Shown: positions 7,501 to 15,030, counted from the first letter of the stretch. The stretch: DNA of 19,432 bases from an uncultured Collinsella sp. (GCA_902494135.1 CABUSE010000011.1:1-19432), one strand, 5' to 3'. Notes: generated by a model not told the origin, from the sequence alone. Numbers and translations are program-made.

Positions 7501-7788
7501 CTCGAGCACGTAAAGAACGGCGCCGACAATGGCCAGCAAGGTGCCGACCAAGCCGATACCGCCGCCGATGCCCATCAGCAGGGCGCCGGCAAACGCAAGA
7601 ATACCGGTAACGGCAAATGCCAACCTACTGGGCGCCGGGGCATTGAACTCCTGAACCTCGGGGTCAAAGCCGTGGTTGCGGAAGATCTGAGCGATATCTT
7701 CGGCAGCCAAGCGCTCTTCTTCGCTGCATGCCGGCGTAATGCCGGTGTTCTGCAGCAGGTGGTTAATATAGTTCTGGGTGTTCGCCAT
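4597..7788 (-). CDS. Membrane-embedded, degenerate M28-type peptidase homologue with a huge disordered insertion
   Basis: This 1063-aa protein appears to hold an M28 (Zn-aminopeptidase) fold broken into pieces. Residues 97-156 include the AHYDS motif (H138). Residues 214-235 align with the GAxDN motif but have Cys222 where the bridging Asp is expected. Residues 918-1060 hold the strand before the usual Glu-Glu pair (here Ser931-Asp932), INLE (E958 for Asp) and the terminal His (PHN, H1042). Two hydrophobic hairpins (about 55-96 and 157-208) suggest four membrane helices with all soluble parts on one side, probably cytoplasmic. Residues about 237-915 are low-complexity, acidic and Ala/Pro-rich, with a charged helix (about 520-562) and a basic patch (839-853). 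Loss of the general-base Glu suggests a non-catalytic or altered enzyme. The start at 7788 has GGAG five bases upstream. The frame stays open for 50 more codons, but these do not look like family sequence. Confidence 0.82.
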   Translation of the reverse strand: MANTQNYINHLLQNTGITPACSEEERLAAEDIAQIFRNHGFDPEVQEFNAPAPSRLAFAVTGILAFAGALLMGIGGGIGLVGTLLAIVGAVLYVLERTGHPVVSRLGKTGVSQNVIAYHKASGPLASPRNRPVVVVAHYDSPRAELLAREPYASYRALIAKLLPVATVAPAAVAILRILPLPGALKVLLWIVAILASLVALANAVNIISNRHILPYTSGAVCNKSSVAAMLGVMDNVAPFQGENEFPDDVPFDTYFGEQKRRAEEMARAAAEYAAAQQQNDYGNTIEYEEPTYAEDEFGQPIAPDAQTEPEQGEAFDEQIEGFEGASADETLIGAIVPEDQNQAAQAEEFNDEVPAAEPAEESAEPEPKLYRNAAGNIRFGSDAIRALGMLPESCTLDYEEGEEPTFEPEPAPVVAAPAPVVAADDESAAVTAAVADPEAVSAFDPAAGLDILAPAAPAQDVADESDDDYVEQPRRVSYESDTDFSAEIPAATPHADIASAFSSIGASASNFFKGAFAKGKKFVDDFEEKRAAAREAAEQEAIAQQQAAEAARELAAQEFEQNEAMQSAPVEAAEATTSFESQQPASADVVEATTSFEAQQHVDSTMSFDAAQFDSTITFEKQGTAIAEPLPVSDEQGDAADDDEPVDAAEIQDAAEDEPVEANSDEEQYAAAEQDDSTEVEQEEVPAVSETPETDESRPYSTQIFTMPTPSGSGATVANVAPTQDETVDSLMAQISSQASPRPQMNVPDPASAPSPAPSSSPLASVPDPSLPSMKQANVASRTSLFDLPDPSAQVNDPFATAQGPEPTSAPVAPPMPVASGAQPIETISAPAPAAPKSRKRGLGGLFGRKKKNEQDSMSDWLGVEDDYDAKKSGRGIGSWGNFEDDNDGWKGGATSSDGASSEDMLSAVASMGDDELLGHDIWFVATGASDCDGAGMKAFLASHRDKLRGVFFINLESVGAGRLSVVTVEGEQQLLKGDRRIMNLVSKVCKSFHVDCGALEMPYAKTDAYAALEASRRALTIAGVDGTRLACARTEDDLPHNVNPTNIATVSEVVTEVIRRS

Positions 7789-7986
7789 GTGCGCTCCACA
7801 TCCATAATCCGACAAATAGGCCCAATGCATGCACATTAGAACCGTATATAGTCGAAAGTATACCCCGAGCGAGCGCAAACGACCGAATTCGGGCCATCTT
7901 AACGCCCCGAGCGGACAAGGATATAGCCTAATCTCCATATCGGACTAAAATCATGGCAGCAAACCACCTTCTCATGCGAGGACTCT
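7789..7986. promoter_or_regulatory. Divergent promoter region between the M28-like gene and the WYL pair
   Basis: Both flanking genes start here and run apart. On the minus strand a perfect TATACT lies at 7857-7862 without a clear -35. On the plus strand TTAACG (7899-7904) and TATAGC (7922-7927) are 17 bases apart, and a second -10-like TAAAAT lies at 7946-7951. Because WYL proteins often control neighbouring genes, this interval is a candidate operator region, but I see no strong inverted repeat. Confidence 0.35.
7794..7797 (-). promoter_or_regulatory. Ribosome binding site deciding the start of the M28-like gene
   Basis: GGAG lies five bases before the ATG read from 7788. No comparable site precedes the more distal in-frame starts, and the extra N-terminal residues they would add (Cys/Tyr/Trp-rich) do not resemble the protein. 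The shorter start is therefore chosen. Confidence 0.6.
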
Positions 7987-9009
7987 ATGACGGCAAGCGA
8001 CACGACCGAGACAATTAAAAAGGGAAATTCGGAGCCCAGTTTCGATAAAACGGCTCAGCGCATCCTCAATCTTTTCTTTGTGCTCAATAGCTCCCCCGAA
8101 CCGCTGACGACCGAGCAGATCGTCTTGGATTCTGACCTGGGATATGGCTCGGGCAATATCGACTCGGATAAGCGCAAGTTTCGACGCGATCGTGACAAGC
8201 TGCTCGAACGCGGCATCTTAATCAAGGAGGTTCGCCCCACCGGCGCGCAGGAGACCGAGGAAAGCTCGTGGACAATCGACCGCGAGCACACGTTTGCGGC
8301 AGGCGGCCTCATTACCGCAGACGACGCCGATATCCTGCTCAACGCCATCGACCAGACACTAGCGGCCGGCTCATCCACTTTTGCCGCACCGCTTGCCGAT
8401 ATTCGCTCCAAGATTGCCTATCTCACCGGCAGGACGACGGTAGACGAGGCGCCGATCAGCCGCTCTCCCACCGTCGATGCGGTTTGGAGCGCCTTTGCCG
8501 AGCGATGCGCGCTGCGATTTTTATATCAGAACGGACGCGGCGAGCAGAGAGAACGTACCGTCTGCGTCTACGGCATGTTCGAGCGCGAGGGCGTGGCTTA
8601 CTTCTGCGGCCTCGACAACGTCACCGACGACATCAGGACATTCCGCTGCGACCGTATCGTTCGCGCTTGGCGTCCTTCGAAGGCCTACGTCATCCCCGCG
8701 GACTTCAACCTCAGCGACTACCTGTTCTTTGAATTCGATTTTGCCGACCGACCGCCCGTTGCAGCCACGTTCTCATTCGCCCCTCAGACGCAGATCGATA
8801 TGATCAACGGTCTCACGCGTGGGCGAGGTGAGCTCGTACACACCGATGTGGGATGGACCTGGACCGTTGACGTGCGCGATCTTGAAGCCGGCGCCTCATT
8901 TTGCATGGCCCACGCCATGGACGGCATGAGGCCCGTGGCCCCCAAATCGCTCAAACAGGCGTGGAACCACCTCATTGAAAGGACGGTGCACGAGTATGCC
9001 CGTGCGTAA
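7987..9009 (+). CDS. WYL-domain transcriptional regulator (PafB-like), first of a pair
   Basis: This 340-aa protein has an N-terminal winged-helix region (about 20-85, with the charged DSDKRKFRRDRDKL segment as likely recognition helix), a linker, and a WYL domain (about 160-235). The WYL core reads AYFCGLD (204-210) followed by RTFRCDRI (217-224), so the signature Trp is Ala and the Leu is Phe, while the ligand-binding Arg-rich motif is kept. A C-terminal WCX-like extension follows. In actinobacteria paired WYL proteins such as PafB and PafC activate DNA-damage genes; other WYL proteins sense nucleic acids. GAGGA four bases upstream supports the ATG. The next gene overlaps its end by 14 bases, which indicates coupled expression and suggests a heteromeric pair. 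Confidence 0.85.
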   Translation: MTASDTTETIKKGNSEPSFDKTAQRILNLFFVLNSSPEPLTTEQIVLDSDLGYGSGNIDSDKRKFRRDRDKLLERGILIKEVRPTGAQETEESSWTIDREHTFAAGGLITADDADILLNAIDQTLAAGSSTFAAPLADIRSKIAYLTGRTTVDEAPISRSPTVDAVWSAFAERCALRFLYQNGRGEQRERTVCVYGMFEREGVAYFCGLDNVTDDIRTFRCDRIVRAWRPSKAYVIPADFNLSDYLFFEFDFADRPPVAATFSFAPQTQIDMINGLTRGRGELVHTDVGWTWTVDVRDLEAGASFCMAHAMDGMRPVAPKSLKQAWNHLIERTVHEYARA

Positions 9010-9913
9010 ACTCACCAGCGAGCAGAGACTCTCGCGCGCCATCGACATCATGGAGGCCCTCTACGCCGCCGGCGAGAGCGGCATGACACGGACCGAGATT
9101 TGCAGTCGCTTTGACATCACGGGGGTATCGCTCGACGAGATTCTCGAGATCGTCTCGACGCTCGCGGACCGAGAATCGGGCGCGCGCATCATCTGCGAAT
9201 GCCGCGGCGAGCGTGTGGTCCTCACCGGTGACGCCGGGCGTGTGCTACCGCTGCGCTTGAGTGCCGCCGAGGGCGCTGTGCTCAACCATGAACTTGAATC
9301 GTTGGGGATCGAGCCGCATACGGCAGCTCGGATTCGACATGCCCTTCTACCCGAAGAGCTCGGCTATAACCAGCGCGTCTTTGACACCGTCAACCACGGG
9401 TCGCACTGGCAGCAGCTGAGCTGCGCCATTCAGGACGGTGTTCGCTGCCGCATCTCGTATCGCTCGATGGACGATGCACGGCCACGTGAGCGTCTGGTCG
9501 ACCCCTTGCGCATTACGGCAAACGGCGACCAAACATACCTGATTGCCTGGGACATCGCGGTCGATGAGCAGCGCACCTATCGCATGGATAAAATCGAGGG
9601 ACTCGCCTTGACGGAAGACTCCGTCGTGCCTCATGCACCGGACGTCACATCCCTCCACGATTCCCTTGCTCGGACGCAGCGTAGCGCAAAGCTCTTGATG
9701 CCATTCGATATGGCGGAGCATCTGGACTGGGCCGGCATCACCCTAATCGAGCGCAGCGGGGCAGACATGGCAACGGTAACCGTGCATTATGGCTCCGAGC
9801 GTTGGCTACTGAGCCAGGTAATCGCAGCGGGCGGAGCCATCCGCATCTTGGATGACCCCGCCCTGTCAAAGCGTCTGTGCGATATGGCAAAAACCCTCGT
9901 CTGTCCGCTTTAG
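8996..9913 (+). CDS. WYL-domain transcriptional regulator (PafC-like), second of a pair
   Basis: This 305-aa protein has the same build as its upstream neighbour: a helix-turn-helix region (about 10-60), a WYL domain (about 140-205) with TYLIAWD (180-186) and RTYRMDKI (193-200), and a C-terminal WCX-like region. Its WYL core is closer to consensus than that of the first gene. ATG at 8996 is preferred; it lies inside the upstream gene, with AAAGGA about 12 bases before it. An in-frame TTG at 8975 would add seven residues but has no ribosome binding site. The gene ends at 9913, its last four bases overlapping the end of the convergent helicase gene, with no terminator between. Its role is probably joint regulation with the first WYL protein; the target is unknown. 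Confidence 0.85.
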   Translation: MPVRKLTSEQRLSRAIDIMEALYAAGESGMTRTEICSRFDITGVSLDEILEIVSTLADRESGARIICECRGERVVLTGDAGRVLPLRLSAAEGAVLNHELESLGIEPHTAARIRHALLPEELGYNQRVFDTVNHGSHWQQLSCAIQDGVRCRISYRSMDDARPRERLVDPLRITANGDQTYLIAWDIAVDEQRTYRMDKIEGLALTEDSVVPHAPDVTSLHDSLARTQRSAKLLMPFDMAEHLDWAGITLIERSGADMATVTVHYGSERWLLSQVIAAGGAIRILDDPALSKRLCDMAKTLVCPL

Positions 9914-12804
9914 CGCCGCCGCTCGTGGCGTGCACGCCACAGTTGCAGATAGTGCCCAATCTGTGCCGATTCGATGCGCTGGTAGGAGCTCGTGGGCAGC
10001 GACGTTAAGAACTTCTTTCCGTAGCCCTTCGTCACCAGGCGCGGGTCGGCCAGAATCAGCACGCCGCAATCGGTCGACGAGCGGATAAGGCGGCCGGCCG
10101 CCTGCTTGACCTCGAGCACCGCCTCGGGCAGCGAATAGCGCGCCCAAGCGCGGTCTTCACGCAGGTTGCGCTCGCACGAGAGCGGGTCCGTGGGGCTCGA
10201 GAACGGCAGCTTGGGAATGATGACGCAGCGCAGCGTCTCGCCGCTGGCGTCGAATCCCTCCCAGAAGGCCTTAAGCGCAAAAAGCGATGAAGTCGGCTCG
10301 CTGATAAACCGGTCGCGCAGGCGACGAGGAGATGAGTTGCGCTGCTGGCAGTTGAGTTCCAGACCCGCACGGGCCATCTTGGGCTCAACGCGGGCGTACA
10401 GGTCTTCCATGTCGCGCCGATTGGTGAACAGTGTGAGCACCGATCCGCCCATGGCAAGATGGGCGTCGACCAGCACGCGCTCGAGCGCCGTAAGATAGCT
10501 CTCACGATCGCGCGGATCGGGGATATCACCCGCAACGACTACAGCCATGTTCGAATCGAAGTCGTAGCTCGAGTCCAAGTGCAACGATGAGGATGTTGAA
10601 GCACCGATGCGATCGAGGCCGACCGCGTGGTTAAAGTGTTCAAAGCTTTTGGACACCGTCATGGTCGCCGAGGCAAAGATAGCCGTGTGAACCTCGGGCA
10701 GCCACTCGGTTGCCAAGGCCTCGCCAATGTCGATGCGCTCTGCGGTCATTGACTCTCCGCCGGCACGCAACCTGCGATTGACCTGCAGCGAATACACGTA
10801 GTGTTCATCGGTGCCGTCAATGATGAGTTTGAGGTTCTCGGCCAGCTCGTGCAAGCGGCGCGAGATATCACCCAGGTCGACAACAACCTCGGGCTTGTCG
10901 GCGGCGACGGCTTGCACCAGCGCGTCGACGCTCTTGTCAGCCTGTTCCAACGCGTCGATGGCAGCGTAGGCCGACTGTAAGAAATCATGCCAGTCGTCAG
11001 ATTCGCGCAGTTCGGGGCCAATCCATAGATTGGCATTGTCATAACCCCCACGGGCACGGCGGCCGAGCTCGCGAACGCCATCGAACACGTCGGCGATTGC
11101 CATGCTCGCGCGCGCAACCGTCGACGTCGCCTTGGCAGTAAGGCCCAGATAGAGCGTAGAGCCCTCGGAGGTTGCCAAATCACGGGAAACCTGGCTTAGC
11201 GCGCCGGTGCTCGAGCCACCCAGGCGCTCAAACAGAACGCGTGACTCGTCCGCCGACACCACGCGCGCCCACTGGCGGCGCGCCTCGCGCTCGATGGAAT
11301 GGGCCTCGTCGATTACCCAATGACGAATCGGAGGCAAAATCCTGCCCTCGGCCGCAACGTTGCGGAACAGCAGGGAATGGTTGGTGACCACCACATCGGC
11401 ATGCGCCGCACGACGGCGAGCGCCGTGGACCAAACATTTATCAGGGAAAAACGGGCAGAGGCGACGAGCACACTCGCGCGAGGCCGTCGTAAAGTCGGGG
11501 CGGTTGACGCTGCGCCACCGAATGCCAAGTGAGTCGAGGTCGCCATCGGCTGATTGGCAGACGTACGCCATAATGACCGCGACCGCCGTGAGCGTGTCCG
11601 CCGGATCGCGCTTGGTGGTAATCTCGGCCTGGCCGCGGCTCATGCGCTCAAGCTTGCGCAGGCACGGATAGTGGTCATACCCCTTGAGAGCGCAAAATGA
11701 CAGACCACCGTCCAGTTGCTCGGCAAGTTTTGGCAGCTCATGGTACATGAGCTGGTCGGCGAGATTGTTCGATTTGGTCGCAATACCAACCGTGATGTTG
11801 TTACGGCGTGCTGCCTCGGCAAAAGGCACCAGATAGGCCATCGATTTGCCGACGCCCGTGCCCGCCTCAATTACACGATGAGTGCCCGTGACCAGCGCAT
11901 CGCGGACCTCGAGCGCCATCGCAATCTGCTCATCACGCGGCTCGTAGGTGGGGTACATGCGATTGACCAGGCCACCTGGCGCATAGTCTGCCTCAATCTC
12001 CTCACGACTCGGCATCTTGAGGACCGGCAGTTCGTCGGCGTCCACCCGATCGTCGGCGCGATCGGCCTTGAGAACGTCAGCACGAGCGGCGCTGAGAGAG
12101 AAGATAGAACCAGGGTTCTGCCCTGCCAAGAATGAGAAGATAGGACGATAGGACCAAGGCACATCCGGATGCATGTCGGCTAGGCGCGCCATGAGGCCCT
12201 GGGGCAAGTCGGTGAGCGCCACGAGCAACACGCGCCATACGCCACACAGGGCGTCGACGTCGGCATTGGCACGGTGTGATACCGAGTCACAGCCAAACAG
12301 ATCGGCCATAAAAGACAGCTTGTGCGAGGCCAGGCGCGGAAGCGCGATTCGCGACAGCGCCAGCGAATCGATCCAAATATCGCTCACGTTGACGCCGCCT
12401 TTGACCGACTCGATAAACGAGCGGTCGAACGTGGCGTTATGTGCGATCACCGGGCAACCACCGACAAAATCGGCGAGAGCGGCGACGGCCTCAACGGCCG
12501 ACGGGGCATCTGCCACATCGGCATTTGTAATGCTCGTGAGCTCGGTAATCTCGGCGGGAATCAGCTGCTTGGGATGCACGAAGGTATCGAAACGGTCGAC
12601 GATCTCGCGGCCCGAAAGACGGGCCGCCGAGATCTCGATCAGTTCATTGTCCTGCACCGAAAGACCTGTGGTCTCGGTATCGAGGACAATCACATCTTCC
12701 TCGATAAGACCAAAGGACTGCGTTTTGGCGCGTTCGGCAAGCGTGGCATAGGAGTCGATGACAAACTGCGGCGTTCCTGACGAAACCGCGTCCTCGATTA
12801 GCAT
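9910..12804 (-). CDS. dinG: DnaQ-type exonuclease fused to DinG/XPD-family helicase
   Basis: This 964-aa two-domain protein carries a DEDD 3'-5' exonuclease domain at residues 36-195: VLDTETTG (D42, E44), AHNATFD (D127) and SHRANADVD (H177, D182). Residues about 275-960 form an XPD-like superfamily 2 helicase: Walker A EAGTGVGKS (313-321), DEAH (499-502) and motif VI QAAGRLIR (901-908). Cys381, Cys445, Cys450 and Cys457 are placed as the four ligands of the 4Fe-4S cluster of DinG/XPD helicases. The fusion is known from Firmicutes DinG, where the nuclease is active; here both sets of catalytic residues look intact. The likely role is DNA repair or R-loop removal. Its ATG overlaps the ddl stop by 7 bases, so translation is probably coupled to ddl. 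Confidence 0.93.
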   Translation of the reverse strand: MLIEDAVSSGTPQFVIDSYATLAERAKTQSFGLIEEDVIVLDTETTGLSVQDNELIEISAARLSGREIVDRFDTFVHPKQLIPAEITELTSITNADVADAPSAVEAVAALADFVGGCPVIAHNATFDRSFIESVKGGVNVSDIWIDSLALSRIALPRLASHKLSFMADLFGCDSVSHRANADVDALCGVWRVLLVALTDLPQGLMARLADMHPDVPWSYRPIFSFLAGQNPGSIFSLSAARADVLKADRADDRVDADELPVLKMPSREEIEADYAPGGLVNRMYPTYEPRDEQIAMALEVRDALVTGTHRVIEAGTGVGKSMAYLVPFAEAARRNNITVGIATKSNNLADQLMYHELPKLAEQLDGGLSFCALKGYDHYPCLRKLERMSRGQAEITTKRDPADTLTAVAVIMAYVCQSADGDLDSLGIRWRSVNRPDFTTASRECARRLCPFFPDKCLVHGARRRAAHADVVVTNHSLLFRNVAAEGRILPPIRHWVIDEAHSIEREARRQWARVVSADESRVLFERLGGSSTGALSQVSRDLATSEGSTLYLGLTAKATSTVARASMAIADVFDGVRELGRRARGGYDNANLWIGPELRESDDWHDFLQSAYAAIDALEQADKSVDALVQAVAADKPEVVVDLGDISRRLHELAENLKLIIDGTDEHYVYSLQVNRRLRAGGESMTAERIDIGEALATEWLPEVHTAIFASATMTVSKSFEHFNHAVGLDRIGASTSSSLHLDSSYDFDSNMAVVVAGDIPDPRDRESYLTALERVLVDAHLAMGGSVLTLFTNRRDMEDLYARVEPKMARAGLELNCQQRNSSPRRLRDRFISEPTSSLFALKAFWEGFDASGETLRCVIIPKLPFSSPTDPLSCERNLREDRAWARYSLPEAVLEVKQAAGRLIRSSTDCGVLILADPRLVTKGYGKKFLTSLPTSSYQRIESAQIGHYLQLWRARHERRR

Positions 12805-13763
12805 GCAATGCCCGCTCGACGAAGGCCCATACGGATCAGGCTGTCACAGACCTGCGGGAACGTCATGTCGTCGGTGTGGCGGATCTCGTCCGGATACAGC
12901 GACGTATCGGTCATGCCGGGAATGGTATTGGTCTCGAGGATAACGGGGCCGTCCTCACTCACGATAAAGTCGCTGCGCGAGATACCCAGGCAACCGAGGG
13001 CCTTGTGAGCAGCACAGGCAAGCTCCTGGGCACGAGCGTAATTCTCGGGTGAAATCTGCGCCGGAATGCGATGGATGTCCGTAGGGTCGACATACTTCAC
13101 GTCCAGATCGTAGAACTCACAGTCCTCGGGCTTACGAATCTCGACAATCGGCAGAGCGCGCACGTCATCTTCGCCGTATACGCCGACGGTGATCTCGGTA
13201 CCCTCGATGCACTTCTCGACCAGTACTTTGTCGCCGTACTCAAACGCCTTGGCGATTGCCGCGGGCAGCTCGGAGGGCTCATGGACCAGGGAAATGCCAT
13301 AGCTGGAACCGTTGACGGCCGGCTTCACAAAGCAGCGCTCGCCACAAACCTCGACGATATGATCGATATCGACTTCATCGCCCACCTCGAGCGCAAGGCC
13401 GGGGGCAATGGGAATGCCCGCCTTGGCGTACAGGAGCTTAGAGACCTCCTTGTCGGCACCGCAGGCGCTGGCAAGCACGCCCGAAGCCGTGTAGGGGATA
13501 CCCAGGGTCTCCATGGCGCCTTGCATGGCGCCATCCTCGCCGCCGGCACCGTGCATGGCGATAAACGCCACGTCAAAGCCGCCGGTTGCCATGGTTACCA
13601 TAAAGTCATCAGCGGCCGTATCGAGCAGCTCCACCGAGGTGTAGCCGGCTTCCTTCAGTGCCACCACAACGTTCTTTCCCGAATTAAGCGAGATCTCGCG
13701 CTCAGCGGAATGACCGCCCGCCAAGACCGCTACGTGCATGTTCTCTAGGCTTTTACCCGGCAT
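12798..13763 (-). CDS. ddl: D-alanine--D-alanine ligase
   Basis: This 321-aa ATP-grasp enzyme joins two D-Ala for the peptidoglycan stem peptide in the cytoplasm. Landmarks are AGGHSAEREISL (15-26, with E23), HGAGGEDGAMQG (71-82), the SSYG loop (153-156), FYDLDVKY (217-224) and ILETNTIPGMT (275-285). The Lys223-Tyr224 pair matches the pair that marks D-Ala-D-Ala ligases, as opposed to the D-lactate or D-Ser ligases of vancomycin resistance, so the normal dipeptide is expected. Length is typical. AGGAGGAG about nine bases upstream fixes the start at 13763 rather than at Met9. It is the first gene of a two-gene unit with the helicase and diverges from rlmN. Confidence 0.95.
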   Translation of the reverse strand: MPGKSLENMHVAVLAGGHSAEREISLNSGKNVVVALKEAGYTSVELLDTAADDFMVTMATGGFDVAFIAMHGAGGEDGAMQGAMETLGIPYTASGVLASACGADKEVSKLLYAKAGIPIAPGLALEVGDEVDIDHIVEVCGERCFVKPAVNGSSYGISLVHEPSELPAAIAKAFEYGDKVLVEKCIEGTEITVGVYGEDDVRALPIVEIRKPEDCEFYDLDVKYVDPTDIHRIPAQISPENYARAQELACAAHKALGCLGISRSDFIVSEDGPVILETNTIPGMTDTSLYPDEIRHTDDMTFPQVCDSLIRMGLRRAGIAC

Positions 13764-13779
13764 GGGCAGACTCCTCCTC

Positions 13780-13785
13780 TATAAT
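13780..13785 (+). promoter_or_regulatory. Candidate -10 box for rlmN
   Basis: A perfect TATAAT lies on the plus strand 63 bases before the rlmN ATG. No good -35 is seen at 16-18 bases, and the box overlaps the ddl leader. If used, the two divergent promoters overlap. Confidence 0.35.
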
Positions 13786-13803
13786 TTCTGCAGCTGATAC
13801 CAT

Positions 13804-13833
13804 ATTGTAGCGATACCCTCTACGTTTCCCCAA
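13804..13833 (-). promoter_or_regulatory. Candidate ddl promoter
   Basis: On the minus strand TTGGGG (13828-13833) and TACAAT (13804-13809) are separated by 18 bases. The -10 box is good and the -35 box weak. The leader to the ddl ATG would be about 35 bases. Confidence 0.45.
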
Positions 13834-13848
13834 AATCGAAAGGCTTCC

Positions 13849-14901
13849 ATGAATCCCAGGACTAAATCTCAGGACATTCGCGACTTGAGCCAAAACGATA
13901 TTCGCGAGCTCGTGGCCGAGCTTGGCCAGCCCGCCTTCCGCGCGAAGCAGCTCATCGAATGGGTCTTTGAGAAGAACGTTTGTTCGTTCGACGACATGAC
14001 CAACCTTCCCAAGGCTTTCCGCGAGCAGCTTAAAGAGGCTTTTGCCTTTGATACGCCGACTGAACTCACCAAGCAGGTTTCCAAAGATGGCTCGCGCAAG
14101 TATCTGCTCGAGTACCACGACGGCATTTCCGTCGAAACTGTCGGTATGCCCCGTCGCAACAAGCTTTCCGTCTGCGTTTCCACCCAGGCAGGCTGCGGCA
14201 TGGGCTGTGCCTTTTGCGCTACCGGCCTCAACGGCCTCAAGCGCTCTCTGACCGCTCAAGAGATCGTCGACCAGGTACTTCATGTATCCAACGACTTTGG
14301 CGAGCGCGTCACGAGCGTTGTCTTCATGGGCCAGGGCGAGCCGTTTGCCAACTACGACGAGGTTCTCAAGGCGTTGCGAATCCTCAACGACCCCGATGGC
14401 ATCGGTATCGGTGCTCGTCACCTCACCGTCTCTACCAGCGGCGTTATTCCCGGTATTCGCAAATTTGCCGACATCCCCGAGCAGTTCACGCTTGCCGTTT
14501 CCCTGCATTCCGCCATCCAGTCGACACGCAATAAGCTAATGCCCGGTGTTAAGAAGTACACGCTACTTCGCCTTCACGAGGCGCTTCAACTCTACACCGA
14601 GAAGACTGGCCGCCGCCCGACCTATGAGTATGCCATGATCGAAGGCGTCAACGATACGAATCCCGAGATGCAGGCGCTCTGCGACTTCTGCGAGGGAACG
14701 TTGTGCCACGTCAACCTGATTCAGCTTAACGACATCGAGGGCAGCCCGCTCAAGCCGTCGCCGATTCATAAGGTTGAGGATCTTCAGCGTCGTCTTGAGT
14801 CCCGTGGCATCGAGACCACGATTCGTAACTCCCGTGGTAACGATATTGACGCCGCTTGCGGACAGCTGAAGCAGCGCTTCAAAGTTCAGAAGAACGCATA
14901 G
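13849..14901 (+). CDS. rlmN: 23S rRNA (adenine-2503-C2) / tRNA-37 methyltransferase, radical SAM
   Basis: This 350-aa radical-SAM enzyme methylates C2 of A2503 in 23S rRNA and, in characterised homologues, A37 of some tRNAs. The 4Fe-4S ligands are in CGMGCAFC (C116, C120, C123). MGQGEP is the SAM-contact motif, and the C-terminal Cys337 (DAACGQL) is the residue that forms the methyl-carrying protein-RNA intermediate; the second methylating Cys position is not assigned here. The N-terminal helical domain (about 8-65) is typical. AAAGG five bases upstream supports the ATG. The gene stands alone, diverging from ddl and ending in a strong terminator. Nothing suggests the related Cfr resistance enzyme: the sequence follows the housekeeping RlmN pattern (EYAMIEGVND, NLIQLND, RNSRGNDIDAACGQL). 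Confidence 0.96.
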   Translation: MNPRTKSQDIRDLSQNDIRELVAELGQPAFRAKQLIEWVFEKNVCSFDDMTNLPKAFREQLKEAFAFDTPTELTKQVSKDGSRKYLLEYHDGISVETVGMPRRNKLSVCVSTQAGCGMGCAFCATGLNGLKRSLTAQEIVDQVLHVSNDFGERVTSVVFMGQGEPFANYDEVLKALRILNDPDGIGIGARHLTVSTSGVIPGIRKFADIPEQFTLAVSLHSAIQSTRNKLMPGVKKYTLLRLHEALQLYTEKTGRRPTYEYAMIEGVNDTNPEMQALCDFCEGTLCHVNLIQLNDIEGSPLKPSPIHKVEDLQRRLESRGIETTIRNSRGNDIDAACGQLKQRFKVQKNA

Positions 14902-14919
14902 GGGAGTCGCACCCCAAAA

Positions 14920-14935
14920 CGTTTCATGTGAAACA
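14920..14935. other. Imperfect parS-like site
   Basis: CGTTTCATGTGAAACA differs from the parS consensus TGTTTCACGTGAAACA at two positions, the first base and one of the two central bases. It lies 18 bases after the rlmN stop and just before the rlmN terminator, about 2.1 kb from the perfect parS cluster. It could be a weaker ParB site. Confidence 0.55.
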
Positions 14936-14938
14936 TCG

Positions 14939-14981
14939 AACGGCCCCGGTTACAGGAGATGCAACCGGGGCCGTTTTATTT
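14939..14981 (+). terminator. rlmN terminator
   Basis: AACGGCCCCGGTT and AACCGGGGCCGTT form a perfect 13-bp stem around an 11-base loop, followed by TTTTATTT. It starts about 40 bases after the rlmN stop codon. Confidence 0.93.
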
Positions 14982-15030
14982 ATTGACCTTAATTTTGAAT
15001 CAGCTGCTACCTGTCCCATTTTTTACGGCC

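Noticed and set aside
4552..7839. A 1095-residue open frame on the plus strand opposite the M28-like gene
   Set aside because: Its translation is Arg/Gly-rich nonsense typical of the antisense of a GC-rich gene, has no ribosome binding site or domain, and the minus-strand frame has clear M28 and membrane features.
12798..13763. ddl as a vancomycin-resistance type ligase
   Set aside because: The Lys-Tyr pair in the omega loop (K223, Y224) is that of ordinary D-Ala-D-Ala ligases, and no vanH/vanX neighbours are present.
13753..14508. A 251-residue minus-strand frame across rlmN
   Set aside because: It lies antisense to a fully conserved RlmN sequence and has no recognisable domain or translation signals.
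13849..14901. rlmN as the Cfr resistance methyltransferase
   Set aside because: Length and motifs follow housekeeping RlmN, and the setting is chromosomal with no mobile signals.
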